From the NCBI RefSeq assembly GCF_004125265.1, contig NZ_RDTE01000003.1, forward strand, positions 4,712,001 through 4,776,000: a DNA stretch of 64,000 nt. Direction: 5' to 3'. How positions within the stretch are numbered: the stretch's first letter is position 1; every line of letters starts with the position of its first letter. The translations under genes were made by a program, and so were the position numbers. The notes beneath the pieces are model-generated. The model saw only the letters and a list, made by a program, of their open reading frames with translations. It was not told the DNA's origin and searched no databases. The DNA is from Streptomyces lydicus. GTDB lineage: Bacteria > Actinomycetota > Actinomycetes > Streptomycetales > Streptomycetaceae. Positions 8,760 to 17,379 of this stretch are shown here, piece after piece.

Positions 8760-10529
8760 ATGCAAAGCGGAATGCGCAACGGGAAGCAGAGCAAGGATTC
8801 CGGGGAAGAAACACGCCCTCGCACGACGAGGCCCGCGATCTCTCCTGGAGACCACGCCGAAGCGGGGGACAACGCTGAAGCGGGAGCGGGCACTGAGCTG
8901 GGAGCGGGCACTGAGCTGGGAGCGGGCGCTGAACTCGGAGAGGGCACCGAACTGAGAGAGGGCGCCGAGGCGGGTGCTGCTGCCCAGGGCCGGGTGAGTG
9001 CGGTTCCCCGCCGGGCCGGGGTCTGCTTCGCGGTGCTGGTGCTGGCGGCCATCGTGCCCGTACTCCCGCTCTGGCTCTTCACCTCACTGCCGGACTTTCG
9101 GCAGCAGGCGATCCTGGTCGCCCTGGGCTGCGCTCTCTGCTGCCCGGTGGCCATTGCTCTCTATCAGCGGGCGGCTGGCGGACGGCGACCATTCCACACA
9201 GTTGCCGTCGCCGAGTTCTCGGGAGCCGCCGGAGTGGACGATGCGTCCGCGTCCGCTTCCGCGTCGGGGCCGCCGGCGATGCCCCGTGAGATCCCCTCGC
9301 GACGGGGCATGCAGTGGCGCGCGCTCGGGGCGTTTGCCGGCGGCTTCACGGTGCTGGTGACCCTGGCCGCCCTGGCGGGAGGCACGCCCCAGCGGACGGA
9401 GCTGATGCAGCGGATTCATGACGCCGGAGCGGAATTCGCGAATGCCCGGGTCGAGAAGGTCAGTGACGTCCAGTTCCACGATCCCAGTAAGACCCACGAC
9501 TACTACACCGCGACAGCAGTCGTGAGTCTGGGCCGAGGGGCAACGGGCAGGCCGGTGACGGCAACCGTGCACACCGACACCCCCGACCGTCCGGGCCCCG
9601 GCAGCCGGGTCTCCGTGCTCTATGCCCCTGCGCAACCCGACCTGGGTGCCATCGCGGGAGACGAGCGCAGCCTCGGTGCCGTACTGCACGGCAACACGAT
9701 GTCGACCATGGGCATCTGGGCCTCCATAAGCGCCTGGATCATCGGTATGGGCCTCTCCGTGGCTGCCGTACGGGAACTTCACGGCTTCCGTTCCTTCTCC
9801 CGGCTGGGCCGCAACGACAAGGCCGTACGGGCGCAATTCCTGGGGCCCGACTTCTGGCGGGAAGGGTCCGCAAAGGAGCAGTGCCTGAGGATGCTCACTC
9901 CGTCCTCCCGGGTCGCACACTTCCTCATCAACGTCGCGGATCGCGATCTCCCCGACTCCCTGAACGGTCAGCATCTCTGGCTCTGCTGGGACGCCCGCCG
10001 CGGATCCGGCGGCAAACGATTCTCTTCGAAAAGCACCCCCGCAGCGTTGGTTTCCGATGACGGCTGGGTGATGCACGGCATGCTCAAGTCCCGGGACGCG
10101 AAGCTGCTCGCCGACGAGGGTGTCCCCGTGGACAAGGCTCAGGTGGCAACTGCGGCCGACGTGGCAACAGTTGACGTGGAAAACGCGGCCGACGTGGCAA
10201 CAGTTGGCGTGGAAACGTCCGGCCCGGAAAAGACCGCAAAGACCGCAAAGACCGTAAAAACCGTTCCGGAAAAGGCCGCGGCCGAGGCGCAGTCGGCGAC
10301 GAGGACCCTCCGCCTCTGGGACCCACGCTCCGCCTGGCCGCTCTTCATACGCCCCTCGGCACTGGCCTCCGCCGCGTTGCTCATCGCCTGCGGAGCACTG
10401 CTCACGTGCGACATCCCCGTCTTCTGGCGCTGGACGACCGCGACCGCCGGCGTGGTCGTCGGCCTCGCCCTCGCCCTCCTCTCCACGATCCACCAACCCC
10501 TGCTGCCGCCCGAAGAGAACGCACGCTGA
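8760..10529 (+). CDS. Large membrane protein with DUF3592-like domain
   Basis: 589 residues. The N-terminus is a low-complexity Gly/Ala/Glu/Leu tail of repeated GAGTEL-type units. It is followed by two close transmembrane helices (about residues 80-125) and a third (about 190-210). An extracytoplasmic domain like DUF3592 (VEKVSDVQFHDP to SVLYAPAQPD) precedes a fourth helix. A cytoplasmic region containing short VATV and AKTVKT repeats leads to a final helix pair. I placed the start at the ATG at 8760 (AGGAAGG about eleven bases upstream), but 8697 (GTG) and 8772 (ATG) are also possible. The function is unknown. Confidence 0.7.
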   Translation: MQSGMRNGKQSKDSGEETRPRTTRPAISPGDHAEAGDNAEAGAGTELGAGTELGAGAELGEGTELREGAEAGAAAQGRVSAVPRRAGVCFAVLVLAAIVPVLPLWLFTSLPDFRQQAILVALGCALCCPVAIALYQRAAGGRRPFHTVAVAEFSGAAGVDDASASASASGPPAMPREIPSRRGMQWRALGAFAGGFTVLVTLAALAGGTPQRTELMQRIHDAGAEFANARVEKVSDVQFHDPSKTHDYYTATAVVSLGRGATGRPVTATVHTDTPDRPGPGSRVSVLYAPAQPDLGAIAGDERSLGAVLHGNTMSTMGIWASISAWIIGMGLSVAAVRELHGFRSFSRLGRNDKAVRAQFLGPDFWREGSAKEQCLRMLTPSSRVAHFLINVADRDLPDSLNGQHLWLCWDARRGSGGKRFSSKSTPAALVSDDGWVMHGMLKSRDAKLLADEGVPVDKAQVATAADVATVDVENAADVATVGVETSGPEKTAKTAKTVKTVPEKAAAEAQSATRTLRLWDPRSAWPLFIRPSALASAALLIACGALLTCDIPVFWRWTTATAGVVVGLALALLSTIHQPLLPPEENAR

Positions 10530-10544
10530 GCCGGTGGCCGGAGG

Positions 10545-11186
10545 TCAGCTGCCGGCTCTGAGGGCGTCCAGGTGCCGTCGCAGCACCTGCCGGAGCAGCT
10601 TCGGCGGATAGCGGTCCGGCAGCAGGGTGGCCTGGAGGTTGAGTCCGTCGAGGAGTGCGGCCAGCCGCGTGCTTTCCAGTTCGACGTCCAGGTCGCCCGG
10701 CAGCCTGCCGGCGCACTGGGCTTCCTTCAGCACGCGCGACATCAGGGTGTGCAGGTTGGCCTGCATTTCGGCTGCGCAGGGACGCAGTTCGGGGCGGGTG
10801 GATGCGGCGGTGGTGAAGGCGAGCCAGAGTGCGGACTCCTGGCGGCGAGGCTCGTCGAGGGGAAGAAGCTCGGCCAGGAGATCTTCTGTTGCGGCCCGGC
10901 GGTCGGTCCGGCGGTCGGCCCGGCGGTCGGTGCGGCCGCCGGGAGCCAGGAGCCGGTCGGCGTGGGCGCGGATACGGTCGCCGATGCGCCGGCTCAGCTC
11001 CCTCATCGTGAAGGTCATCAACTCGTCGTGGTCGGCGAAGTAATGGCGGACCGAGCCGATGGCGAGTCCGGCTTCCTCGGCGACGTTGCGCAGCGACGCA
11101 TGCTCCAGCCCGTGCCGGGCGGCGACGGACAGGACGGCCTGCGCCACTGCCCTGCGGCGGGCCACGGGATCGACGATCTTTGGCAC
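10545..11186 (-). CDS. TetR family transcriptional regulator
   Basis: 213 residues. The N-terminal helix-turn-helix is clear (ASLRNVAEEAGLAIGSV, then RHYFADHDEL), and the C-terminal helical domain resembles that of BetI/AcrR-type regulators. The GTG at 11186 follows GGAAAG at a suitable distance. A tract of CGGTCGGCC-type repeats within the gene encodes a TDRRADRRTDRR stretch between the DNA-binding and ligand domains. It lies just upstream of the lipase remnant on the same strand side; a target is not evident. Confidence 0.88.
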   Translation of the reverse strand: MPKIVDPVARRRAVAQAVLSVAARHGLEHASLRNVAEEAGLAIGSVRHYFADHDELMTFTMRELSRRIGDRIRAHADRLLAPGGRTDRRADRRTDRRAATEDLLAELLPLDEPRRQESALWLAFTTAASTRPELRPCAAEMQANLHTLMSRVLKEAQCAGRLPGDLDVELESTRLAALLDGLNLQATLLPDRYPPKLLRQVLRRHLDALRAGS

Positions 11187-11373
11187 GGTGGTCTTTCCAT
11201 CGGGGTGAGCTTCCTCGGCGAGTCCCTCATGGTCGGCCGCCGCGGCATGGCCACGGGGATCCCCTTCGCCCCGGCACGTACGCGCTGACCGAGGCCGGCC
11301 CGGACAGGACACCGGCCTGGTCGGCCTGGTCAGCTTGGTCACACGCCGCCGTCCTCGGCGCAATCGGCCCAAC

Positions 11374-12572
11374 TCAGTCGTCGCCCGAGGCCCGTTCGAA
11401 CCGCACCTCCGGATTGGCCCCCGAGGGGCCGTCGAGCAGGGGCTCCCGGACGCCGCGCAGGTGCTGGTCGACGAAGGCGCCGACGTAGCTTCGGGTGAGC
11501 TGCGCGGCGCGCGGTCCCGGCAGTGGTGCGGAGGGGTCGTGCACGCCGAGTTGGGCGGCGAGGACGGACAGGTCGAGGAAGCTGAGGTGGTTGGTGCCGG
11601 AGACGGTCAGCCAGCGCTTCCAGCCGTTCAGCCGGGCCCATCCCTCGTCCCAGGTCTGCTCCGGGCCGCCGGGCCGGTGACCTGCATGGCCCAGCAGCAT
11701 GAAGGGCCTGCCCTGGAGCCCGGATGCCGGGACAGGAACATTGAAGACGCCGTCCATGTTCACACCCGCTCGTATCCGGCCGTCGGAGGCCATGGTGTGC
11801 GCCGTGCTGTCGCCGCCGATGGAGTGCCCGGCCATGCCGATGCGCTTTGGGTCGATCATGCGCCCGTACTTCCACGCCGGGTGGCGGCCGGTCAGCTGGT
11901 CGATCACGAACGACAGGTCCCGGGCCCGGTTCGTGGTGACAATGCCTTCCTGGCCCTGCTTGACGGTTTCGCAGGCGACGCAGGTGAGCGTACGGCCGCC
12001 GGGAAAGGCGGTGCCGGCAGCCTCGTAGGCGTGGTCGACCGTCGCGACGACGTATCCCCGGCCGGCCAGATCCTCGGCGAGGAGGGTGAGGGTGGTGCGC
12101 GGCAGCCCGAATCCGGGGGAGAGCACCACCAGCGGATACCTGCCGGCCGCGGGCCGCGCACCGGTACGCGCAAAGGTGCGGGTGGCACTGACCACCTGGG
12201 CCGGCACCTTGCCCTCCAAGTGCTGGCTCGCCAGCAGCAACCGGGTCTCTTCCGTGGTCATGTAGGCGGAGGGGGGCCCACTCCCGCGGTGCGCCGGGTA
12301 GTAGAGGGAGAGCATCAGCTCCCGCGCCCCCGACCGGGGAACCCAGGGATCACGACGGCTCTTGTCGACGAGGTGCACGATGCCGCGCCCCACCGCATGA
12401 GGCCCGGTGGGGCGGGGAGTTCGAGGTGGATGGCCGGTGCGTCCGTGGCGGAGATCGGCGCGGGCGCCTGCGCGGCGAACGCCGTACCGGACGCGGTGAC
12501 CGGCAGGGACAGGAGAAGGGACAGGGACAGGGCGAGGAGGGCGGCTGTCGCGGTACGGCGAAGTGTGATCAC
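11374..12572 (-). pseudogene. Secreted alpha/beta-hydrolase (lipase) split by a frameshift
   Basis: Two overlapping frames make one gene. The first (start 12572) gives a signal peptide (MITLRRTATAALLAL, then TASGTAFAAQ) and ends out of phase after PAIHLELPAP. The second gives the mature enzyme with the nucleophile elbow GHSIGG, a PGFG oxyanion loop and the histidine in TNHLSF, the pattern of the streptomycete PAF-acetylhydrolase/cutinase-like lipases. They join correctly if one C is restored to the coding-strand C-run that reads as GGGG at 12409-12412 on the + strand. Restored length is about 400 residues, normal for the family. Either a real -1 mutation or a sequencing error in a homopolymer explains it. 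Confidence 0.8.
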
Positions 12573-12665
12573 GAGGGAACGCTATGACGGGGCCCTGACC
12601 GACGAGCCGAAAGCGGCAGAAACCGGCCAGGTCTCATGAGAGACCGCATACGGGGACGGCGGTGG

Positions 12666-13340
12666 TTATGGACCGTCGGGACGGGCCAGTCCCGACTGAT
12701 AGGCGATGACCACGAGTTGGGCCCGGTCCCGGGCGCCCAGTTTGGTCATTGCGCGGTTCGCGTGGGTCTTGGCGGTGAGCGGAGTGACGAAGAGGCGTTC
12801 GGCGATCTCGTCGTTGGACAGGCCCGCGGCGACCAGGGTGACCACCTCGCGCTCGCGCGGGGTGAGTGCGGCCAACTGCGGTGACGCGGCCCGGCCGGGG
12901 GGTGGTGCGGGCTGGGCCAGGAAACGGGCGATCAGGGCCTTGGTCGCGGTGGGCGAGAGCAGGGAGTCTCCGGCTGCCACCACGCGGATCGCGTCCAGGA
13001 GTTCGTCCGGGTTGATGCCCTTGCCGAGAAAGCCGCTCGCGCCGGCGCGCAGCGCCTCGGCAACGTATTCGTCGTTCTCGAAGGTGGTCAGCACCAGGAT
13101 CTTCACCCCGGCGAGGTCCTCGTCCTCGCTGATCAGCCTGGTCGCGGCGAGGCCGTCGAGGTCGGGCATCCGGATGTCCATCAGCACCAGGTCCGCGCGG
13201 TGGCTGCGGGCCAGTCCGACGGCTTCGCGGCCCGTTGCGGCCTCCGCGACGACCTCCATGTCGGGGGCGGAATCGATGAGCATCCGGAAGGTGCCGCGCA
13301 GGAGTGCCTGATCGTCGGCGAGCAGCACACGGATGGTCAT
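12666..13340 (-). CDS. NarL/LuxR-family response regulator
   Basis: 224 residues. The receiver has the acidic pair LLADD (9-10), phospho-acceptor D55 in LVLMDIRMPD, T84-type VLTTF and the lysine in GFLGKG. The LuxR domain (LTPREREVVTLVAAGLSN, then LTAKTHANRAM) occupies about 150-205. Start ATG at 13340 has AAGGGC upstream, which excludes the longer open frame. Its start lies two bases after the stop of the histidine kinase, so the pair is co-transcribed. The target genes are not stated by the sequence; the adjacent secreted lipase is one possibility. Confidence 0.94.
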   Translation of the reverse strand: MTIRVLLADDQALLRGTFRMLIDSAPDMEVVAEAATGREAVGLARSHRADLVLMDIRMPDLDGLAATRLISEDEDLAGVKILVLTTFENDEYVAEALRAGASGFLGKGINPDELLDAIRVVAAGDSLLSPTATKALIARFLAQPAPPPGRAASPQLAALTPREREVVTLVAAGLSNDEIAERLFVTPLTAKTHANRAMTKLGARDRAQLVVIAYQSGLARPDGP

Positions 13341-13342
13341 GG

Positions 13343-14629
13343 TCAGCCCTTTCGGCCCGCGCGCAGCGGCAGTTCGGCGTCGATACAAAAGCCCCCGCCG
13401 GGGCGCGGTCCGGCGGTGAGGGTACCTCCGGCGGACCTGGCCCGCTCCCGCATACCGATCATGCCGTGGCCGATGCCGGCCCCATGGGGACCGTCGCCGT
13501 CCGGGCCGTCCGGGCCGTCCGGGGCGTCCGGGCCGTCCGGGGCGTCAGGGCGGTCGCCACCACCGCTTCCGGCGGTACCACGGCCGTCGTCCTCGACGGC
13601 TATCCGCAGGACGTCGGTGCGGAATTCCAGGCGGACCCACGCCGTTGCCGGGCCGGCGTGCTTGTGCGTGTTGGTCAGGGCTTCCTGGATGATCCGGTAG
13701 GCCGTCAGGTCGGTGATCGGCGACAGCTCACCCGGTTGCCCGGTGCGCTCCAGCGTGACGTCGAGGCCGGAGTGGCGAAAGGAGTCCAGCAGACTGCCGA
13801 GACCGGCGAGTCCGGGTGCCGGCTCGCGGGGCTCGACCGGTTCTTCGCCGTACCGGAGCAGCCCTACGGTGGCACGCAGTTCGTCCAGCGCCCCCCGGCT
13901 GGTGTCCCGGATCCGTTCGAGCGCCTGGTAGGCGTGCTCGGGGTCGGTGCGCATGAGGTGGTGGGCGACGCCCGCCTGGGCGTTGACCAGGGTGATGTGG
14001 TGGGCCACGACATCATGGAGCTCCCTGGCGATCCGGAGGCGTTCCGCGGTGACCCGGCGCCGGGCCTCGTCCTCCTTGGTGCGCTCGGCCCGCTCGGCCC
14101 GCTCCACGGCGGCGGCGAGCACTTCGCGACGGCTGCGGACGGCGTCGCCGACGGCCACCGCCAGGAACGTCCAGGCGATCAGAGCCAGGGACGACGGGAG
14201 CTTTTCCGCCAGGACTAGGGACTGCGGGAACCTGTCGGCGCCCGGGCGCCAGAGCAGCGACCCCGTGATGAGCGTGGCGGCGGCGAGTGTGCCGGCGCAC
14301 CAAGCCCGGCGCCGGCCGCTGCGGATCGCCACCGTGTAGAGAGCGACGGCCGTGGCCGCCGGCGTCGGCCTGGGGAGCTGGAGCACGGCGAACTGGACCA
14401 GATGCATGGCCACGGTCACGGCGACCACGGCCAGCGGCCAGCGGCGCCGGGCGAGCAGCGGCACACAGGAGATCGCGAGTGCGGCGAGCGCCCAGGAGAG
14501 CTGAGCGTGGTCGACGTAGGCGAAGGCGACGGTCAGCGGGGAGGCCAGGAGGAAGCAGCCCAGCGCGACGGCCAGGTCGACCACGGGGGGCCGCGCCGCC
14601 CGCCGCCACTCGCCGAGCCGGTCGGTCAT
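13343..14629 (-). CDS. Sensor histidine kinase (NarL/DesK type)
   Basis: 428 residues. Four or five hydrophobic helices (about 15-165) form the sensor. The dimerisation and phospho-acceptor box is RIARELHDVVAHH with His205, and the HATPase domain has IIQEALTNTHKHA and the glycine loop GIGHGMIGMRERA. A short run of PDAPDGPDG repeats lies between the N and G boxes, a low-complexity insertion at a site that is usually a compact loop. ATG 14629 is preceded by GGGAGAG. It is followed at two bases by its response regulator. Confidence 0.93.
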   Translation of the reverse strand: MTDRLGEWRRAARPPVVDLAVALGCFLLASPLTVAFAYVDHAQLSWALAALAISCVPLLARRRWPLAVVAVTVAMHLVQFAVLQLPRPTPAATAVALYTVAIRSGRRRAWCAGTLAAATLITGSLLWRPGADRFPQSLVLAEKLPSSLALIAWTFLAVAVGDAVRSRREVLAAAVERAERAERTKEDEARRRVTAERLRIARELHDVVAHHITLVNAQAGVAHHLMRTDPEHAYQALERIRDTSRGALDELRATVGLLRYGEEPVEPREPAPGLAGLGSLLDSFRHSGLDVTLERTGQPGELSPITDLTAYRIIQEALTNTHKHAGPATAWVRLEFRTDVLRIAVEDDGRGTAGSGGGDRPDAPDGPDAPDGPDGPDGDGPHGAGIGHGMIGMRERARSAGGTLTAGPRPGGGFCIDAELPLRAGRKG

Positions 14630-14744
14630 CTGCACTCTCCCACGGTAGGCAGACCCGGCCGGATCGGCGATCACGGCGGTCCGCCGGCCGCGGTGAGACC
14701 CGCGGCCGACGCGCCCACGAGGACGATGTGGTCCCTGGTGGGCA

Positions 14745-14939
14745 CTACTCCACCACCTCGATCGCCAGCGCGGGACAGCGGGCGGCGGCGTCCTTGACCT
14801 GGGGCAGCAGCTCGTGGGGCGGGACGGCGTCGAGCAGGACGACGATGCCGTCCTCGTCCCGCTGGTCGAAGACGTCAGCGGCAGCCAGTACACAGGCGCC
14901 CGCGCCGACGCATTTGCCCTCGTCGATGAGGATCTTCAT
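14745..14939 (-). CDS. [3Fe-4S] ferredoxin, P450 redox partner
   Basis: 64 residues. Three cysteines in the order CVGAGAC (C-x5-C) and ARCP match the three-cysteine, one-cluster ferredoxins of Streptomyces that feed P450s. The start at 14939 follows GGAG with a short spacer. It lies downstream of the P450 gene (15067-16317) on the same strand with about 130 bp between, so it very probably supplies electrons to that enzyme. A ferredoxin reductase is not in the window and must be supplied in trans. Confidence 0.93.
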   Translation of the reverse strand: MKILIDEGKCVGAGACVLAAADVFDQRDEDGIVVLLDAVPPHELLPQVKDAAARCPALAIEVVE

Positions 14940-15066
14940 GGGGTTCTCCGCGTGGTGTGTGGTCCGGCCATGTGCATGGTCCGTGGGGTCGGCGATGTGC
15001 ATGGTGCGTGGAGTCGACGATGCGCGTGGTACGTGGTTCGGCGATGTGCTGGGGGGTGTGCCTGTC

Positions 15067-16317
15067 TCACCAGGTCACGGGCAGTTCGTGGACGCCGTAG
15101 ACGAGCATGTCGTCGCGCATGGGCACCTCTTCCACCGGAAGTGCCAGCCGCAGCGTCGGGAACCGGTCCAGGAGCGCGGACAGGGCTGCCTTCATCTCCG
15201 CGCGGGCCAGCTGCTGGCCGAGGCACTGGTGGATGCCGTGGCCGAACGCCAGGTGCGGGCTGTGCGGACGTTCCACGTCCAGCCGCTCCGGGTGGTCGGC
15301 GAGGTGTGCCGCGTCCCGGTTCCCGGATGCCAGGGAGGCGACCACCGTGCTGCCCTCCTTGATCTGCCGGCCGTGCAGTTCCACGTCCTCCAGCGCCGTA
15401 CGGCGTACCCCGAACTGGACGATCGTCAGGTAGCGCAGCAACTCCTCGACGGCGCCGTCCATGAGGGAGGGGTCGGCGCGCAGCGCGGCCAGTTGCCCGG
15501 GGTTCTGCAGCAGGCACATGGTGCTGAGCGCGATCATGTTCGCGGTCGTCTCGTGCCCGGCTATCAGCAGCAGCACCCCCACGCCGGTCAGCTCTTCGTC
15601 GGTCAGCTCTCCGGACCGGACCAGCTCGCCGAGGATGTCGTCGGTGGGGTTTTCCCGTTTGGCGAGCACCAGTTGGTGGAGGTACCCGCGCATCGCCTGC
15701 TGGGCCTGCCGGAATTCCTCGGGGCCGGAATTCAGGCGGACGATCGTGGCCGAGTTCCGCTGGAACTCCTCACGGTCGGCGTAGGGCACCCCGAGCAGTT
15801 CGCAGATCACCAGTGAGGGAACCGGCAGAGCGAAGGCCTGGACGAGGTCGACCGGGCCCTCGGCCGCAGCCATCGCGTCCAGCTGCTCGGCGACGATCTT
15901 CTCCACCACCGGCGTCAGCTGTCGCATCCGGCGCACGGTGAACTGCCCGGTGAGCAGCCGCCGGAACCGGGTGTGCTCCGGCGCGTCCATCATGATGAAC
16001 AGCCCCGGCGGCGGTGCCGGTGCGTCGTCCCCCTCGGGGCCGCCGGGCCGCAGGACGCCGCGCTTCGCGCTGAACCGCGGGTCGGAAAGGACCGTCCGCA
16101 CGTCGTCATACCTGGTGACCAGCCAGCCGGCGGCACCGTCCGGGAAGGTCATCGGCGCGACCGGCTCCTGCTCACGCAGCGTCCGGTACTCCTCCGGCGG
16201 ATCGAAGGGGCAGCTCCGCACCGTGGGCTGGGTCCCGGTGGGCCGGGCCTTGGCGGTCTGGCTCGTGGTGGTCCGGCTCGTGGTGGTCCGGCTCTTGGCG
16301 GGCTGGGCTTTCGTCAC
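15067..16317 (-). CDS. Cytochrome P450 (CYP105-like)
   Basis: 416 residues, full length for a soluble bacterial P450. Landmarks are the I-helix LIAGHETTAN, ExxR in EELLRYL, and the heme loop FGHGIHQCLGQQLAR with the ligand cysteine. The N-terminus has an unusual Thr/Ser/Arg repeat tail (TTTSRTTTSQTA) before the folded PFDPPEEYRTL. GTG 16317 overlaps the DUF3159 stop by four bases (GTGA), implying translational coupling, and AAAGGA lies upstream. The partner ferredoxin is encoded next. The operon membrane-protein/P450/ferredoxin suggests oxidation of a lipophilic substrate, but the substrate is unknown. Confidence 0.95.
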   Translation of the reverse strand: MTKAQPAKSRTTTSRTTTSQTAKARPTGTQPTVRSCPFDPPEEYRTLREQEPVAPMTFPDGAAGWLVTRYDDVRTVLSDPRFSAKRGVLRPGGPEGDDAPAPPPGLFIMMDAPEHTRFRRLLTGQFTVRRMRQLTPVVEKIVAEQLDAMAAAEGPVDLVQAFALPVPSLVICELLGVPYADREEFQRNSATIVRLNSGPEEFRQAQQAMRGYLHQLVLAKRENPTDDILGELVRSGELTDEELTGVGVLLLIAGHETTANMIALSTMCLLQNPGQLAALRADPSLMDGAVEELLRYLTIVQFGVRRTALEDVELHGRQIKEGSTVVASLASGNRDAAHLADHPERLDVERPHSPHLAFGHGIHQCLGQQLARAEMKAALSALLDRFPTLRLALPVEEVPMRDDMLVYGVHELPVTW

Positions 16318-16997
16318 GGAAGGGTCCTTTCCAGAGGGAGGGGTGCCGCGGTGCTCATGCGGTAGTTGGTGGCGCAGGAGTGGCCGGCGAGGGCGCGGCG
16401 GTAGACGCGCCGGCCCAGCAGCAGGGCGAGGGCGAGGACGGGGGGCCCGAAGGCGTCGGCCGTGCCGAGGGCGACCACCTGGCCGGACAGGTACAGCGAC
16501 AGCTGGATCGCCAGCATCACCGCACTGGAGGCGAGGATCACCAGGTTGCTCTTGGCGAACGCCCGGCGCCGTACGGGGCACCGGTGCCAGCCGGGCCCCT
16601 CCTTCGTGAGCAGCGCCACCACCACGCCCGTCAGCGGCCGGCCGATCAGCAACCCCACGGCGTTCGCCACGACGATCACGCTGTGCATCACCAGGTTCGG
16701 CAGGAAGAAGTTGGCGGCTTCTCCGGTCTTCGCGGCCAGCGCCCCCTGGACGCACACGAGACCGAGGACCGCGAGCGCCCGCCACACCGATTCCCCGCGC
16801 ACCACCCGGCAGACGCAGACCCCGGCGGCCGCCGCCAGGGCGAGCATCAGCGCAACGCTGAGCCGGTGAGTGAGGGCGTAGCTCACGGTGAATCCGAAGA
16901 TGGGCGCGATATCGATCACTGCCGCGCGCAGCCGGCTGCGAAGGACGGCGCGGGCGGCCTCCTCACCGCCGGCCACACGGTGTGCTGTTGGGTCCAC
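16314..16997 (-). CDS. DUF3159 multi-helix membrane protein
   Basis: 227 residues with about six hydrophobic segments, and the FLPNLVMHSVIVVANAVG and LTGVVVALLT phrases typical of the DUF3159 family in actinobacteria, of unknown function. The GTG start at 16997 follows GGAGC. It is the first gene of the P450/ferredoxin operon and overlaps the P450 start by four bases, so the two are likely made together. A role in presenting or exporting a membrane-soluble P450 substrate is an inference only. Confidence 0.82.
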   Translation of the reverse strand: MDPTAHRVAGGEEAARAVLRSRLRAAVIDIAPIFGFTVSYALTHRLSVALMLALAAAAGVCVCRVVRGESVWRALAVLGLVCVQGALAAKTGEAANFFLPNLVMHSVIVVANAVGLLIGRPLTGVVVALLTKEGPGWHRCPVRRRAFAKSNLVILASSAVMLAIQLSLYLSGQVVALGTADAFGPPVLALALLLGRRVYRRALAGHSCATNYRMSTAAPLPLERTLP

Positions 16998-17244
16998 GGC
17001 TGCTCCAGGCTCCTCGACGGACGGTGGGCGTCTCGTCGCTTGCGACCCTGTTCACGATGCCGCCCCGCCCCGCGTACGTCGTCGTGCGTCCGCAGACACT
17101 TGGCCTGCCGCACCCGCAGTACGACGGCGCGGCGCCTACCACGAGCGCAGGCACCCGCCGTGAGCGCAGGCACCTGCCGTGTGTCCACCCATCCCCGGCA
17201 CAGGTGCTGGACGGGGACGGGGGCGGGTGGACCGACAACGAATC

Positions 17245-17269
17245 AGGCCCAGGTCACTGACCTGGGCCT
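17245..17269. terminator. GGTC-core palindrome, copy A
   Basis: Two 12-base arms, AGGCCCAGGTCA and TGACCTGGGCCT, flank a single C. It belongs to a five-member family in this window (17.2, 38.5, 52.8, 60.7, 63.2 kb). It lies in the 382-bp gap between the divergent DUF3159 gene and the downstream deacetylase end, which holds no gene. It may act as a bidirectional terminator. Confidence 0.65.
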
Positions 17270-17312
17270 TCGTAAGGGAGTGTGCGTATGGGAGTGTGCG
17301 TAAGGGAGTGAG

Positions 17313-17354
17313 GGAGGGGAACCGAACCCGCGCCGGGAGCCGGGGAATCAACGG
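17313..17354 (-). repeat. Degenerate tRNA 3'-half
   Basis: On the minus strand this reads CGTTGATTCCCC then GCGCGGGTTCGGTTCCC, a decayed relative of the tRNA-Gly-like 3'-halves at 60.7 and 63.2 kb and in the same order relative to the GGTC hairpin. The acceptor end and CCA are lost. Confidence 0.4.
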
Positions 17355-17379
17355 GGCCGGGGCGCCTGTCCCCGTGCCC

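Noticed and set aside
14745..16997. Part of a biosynthetic gene cluster
   Set aside because: No polyketide, peptide or terpene synthase genes are near the P450; a P450 with ferredoxin alone is not enough.
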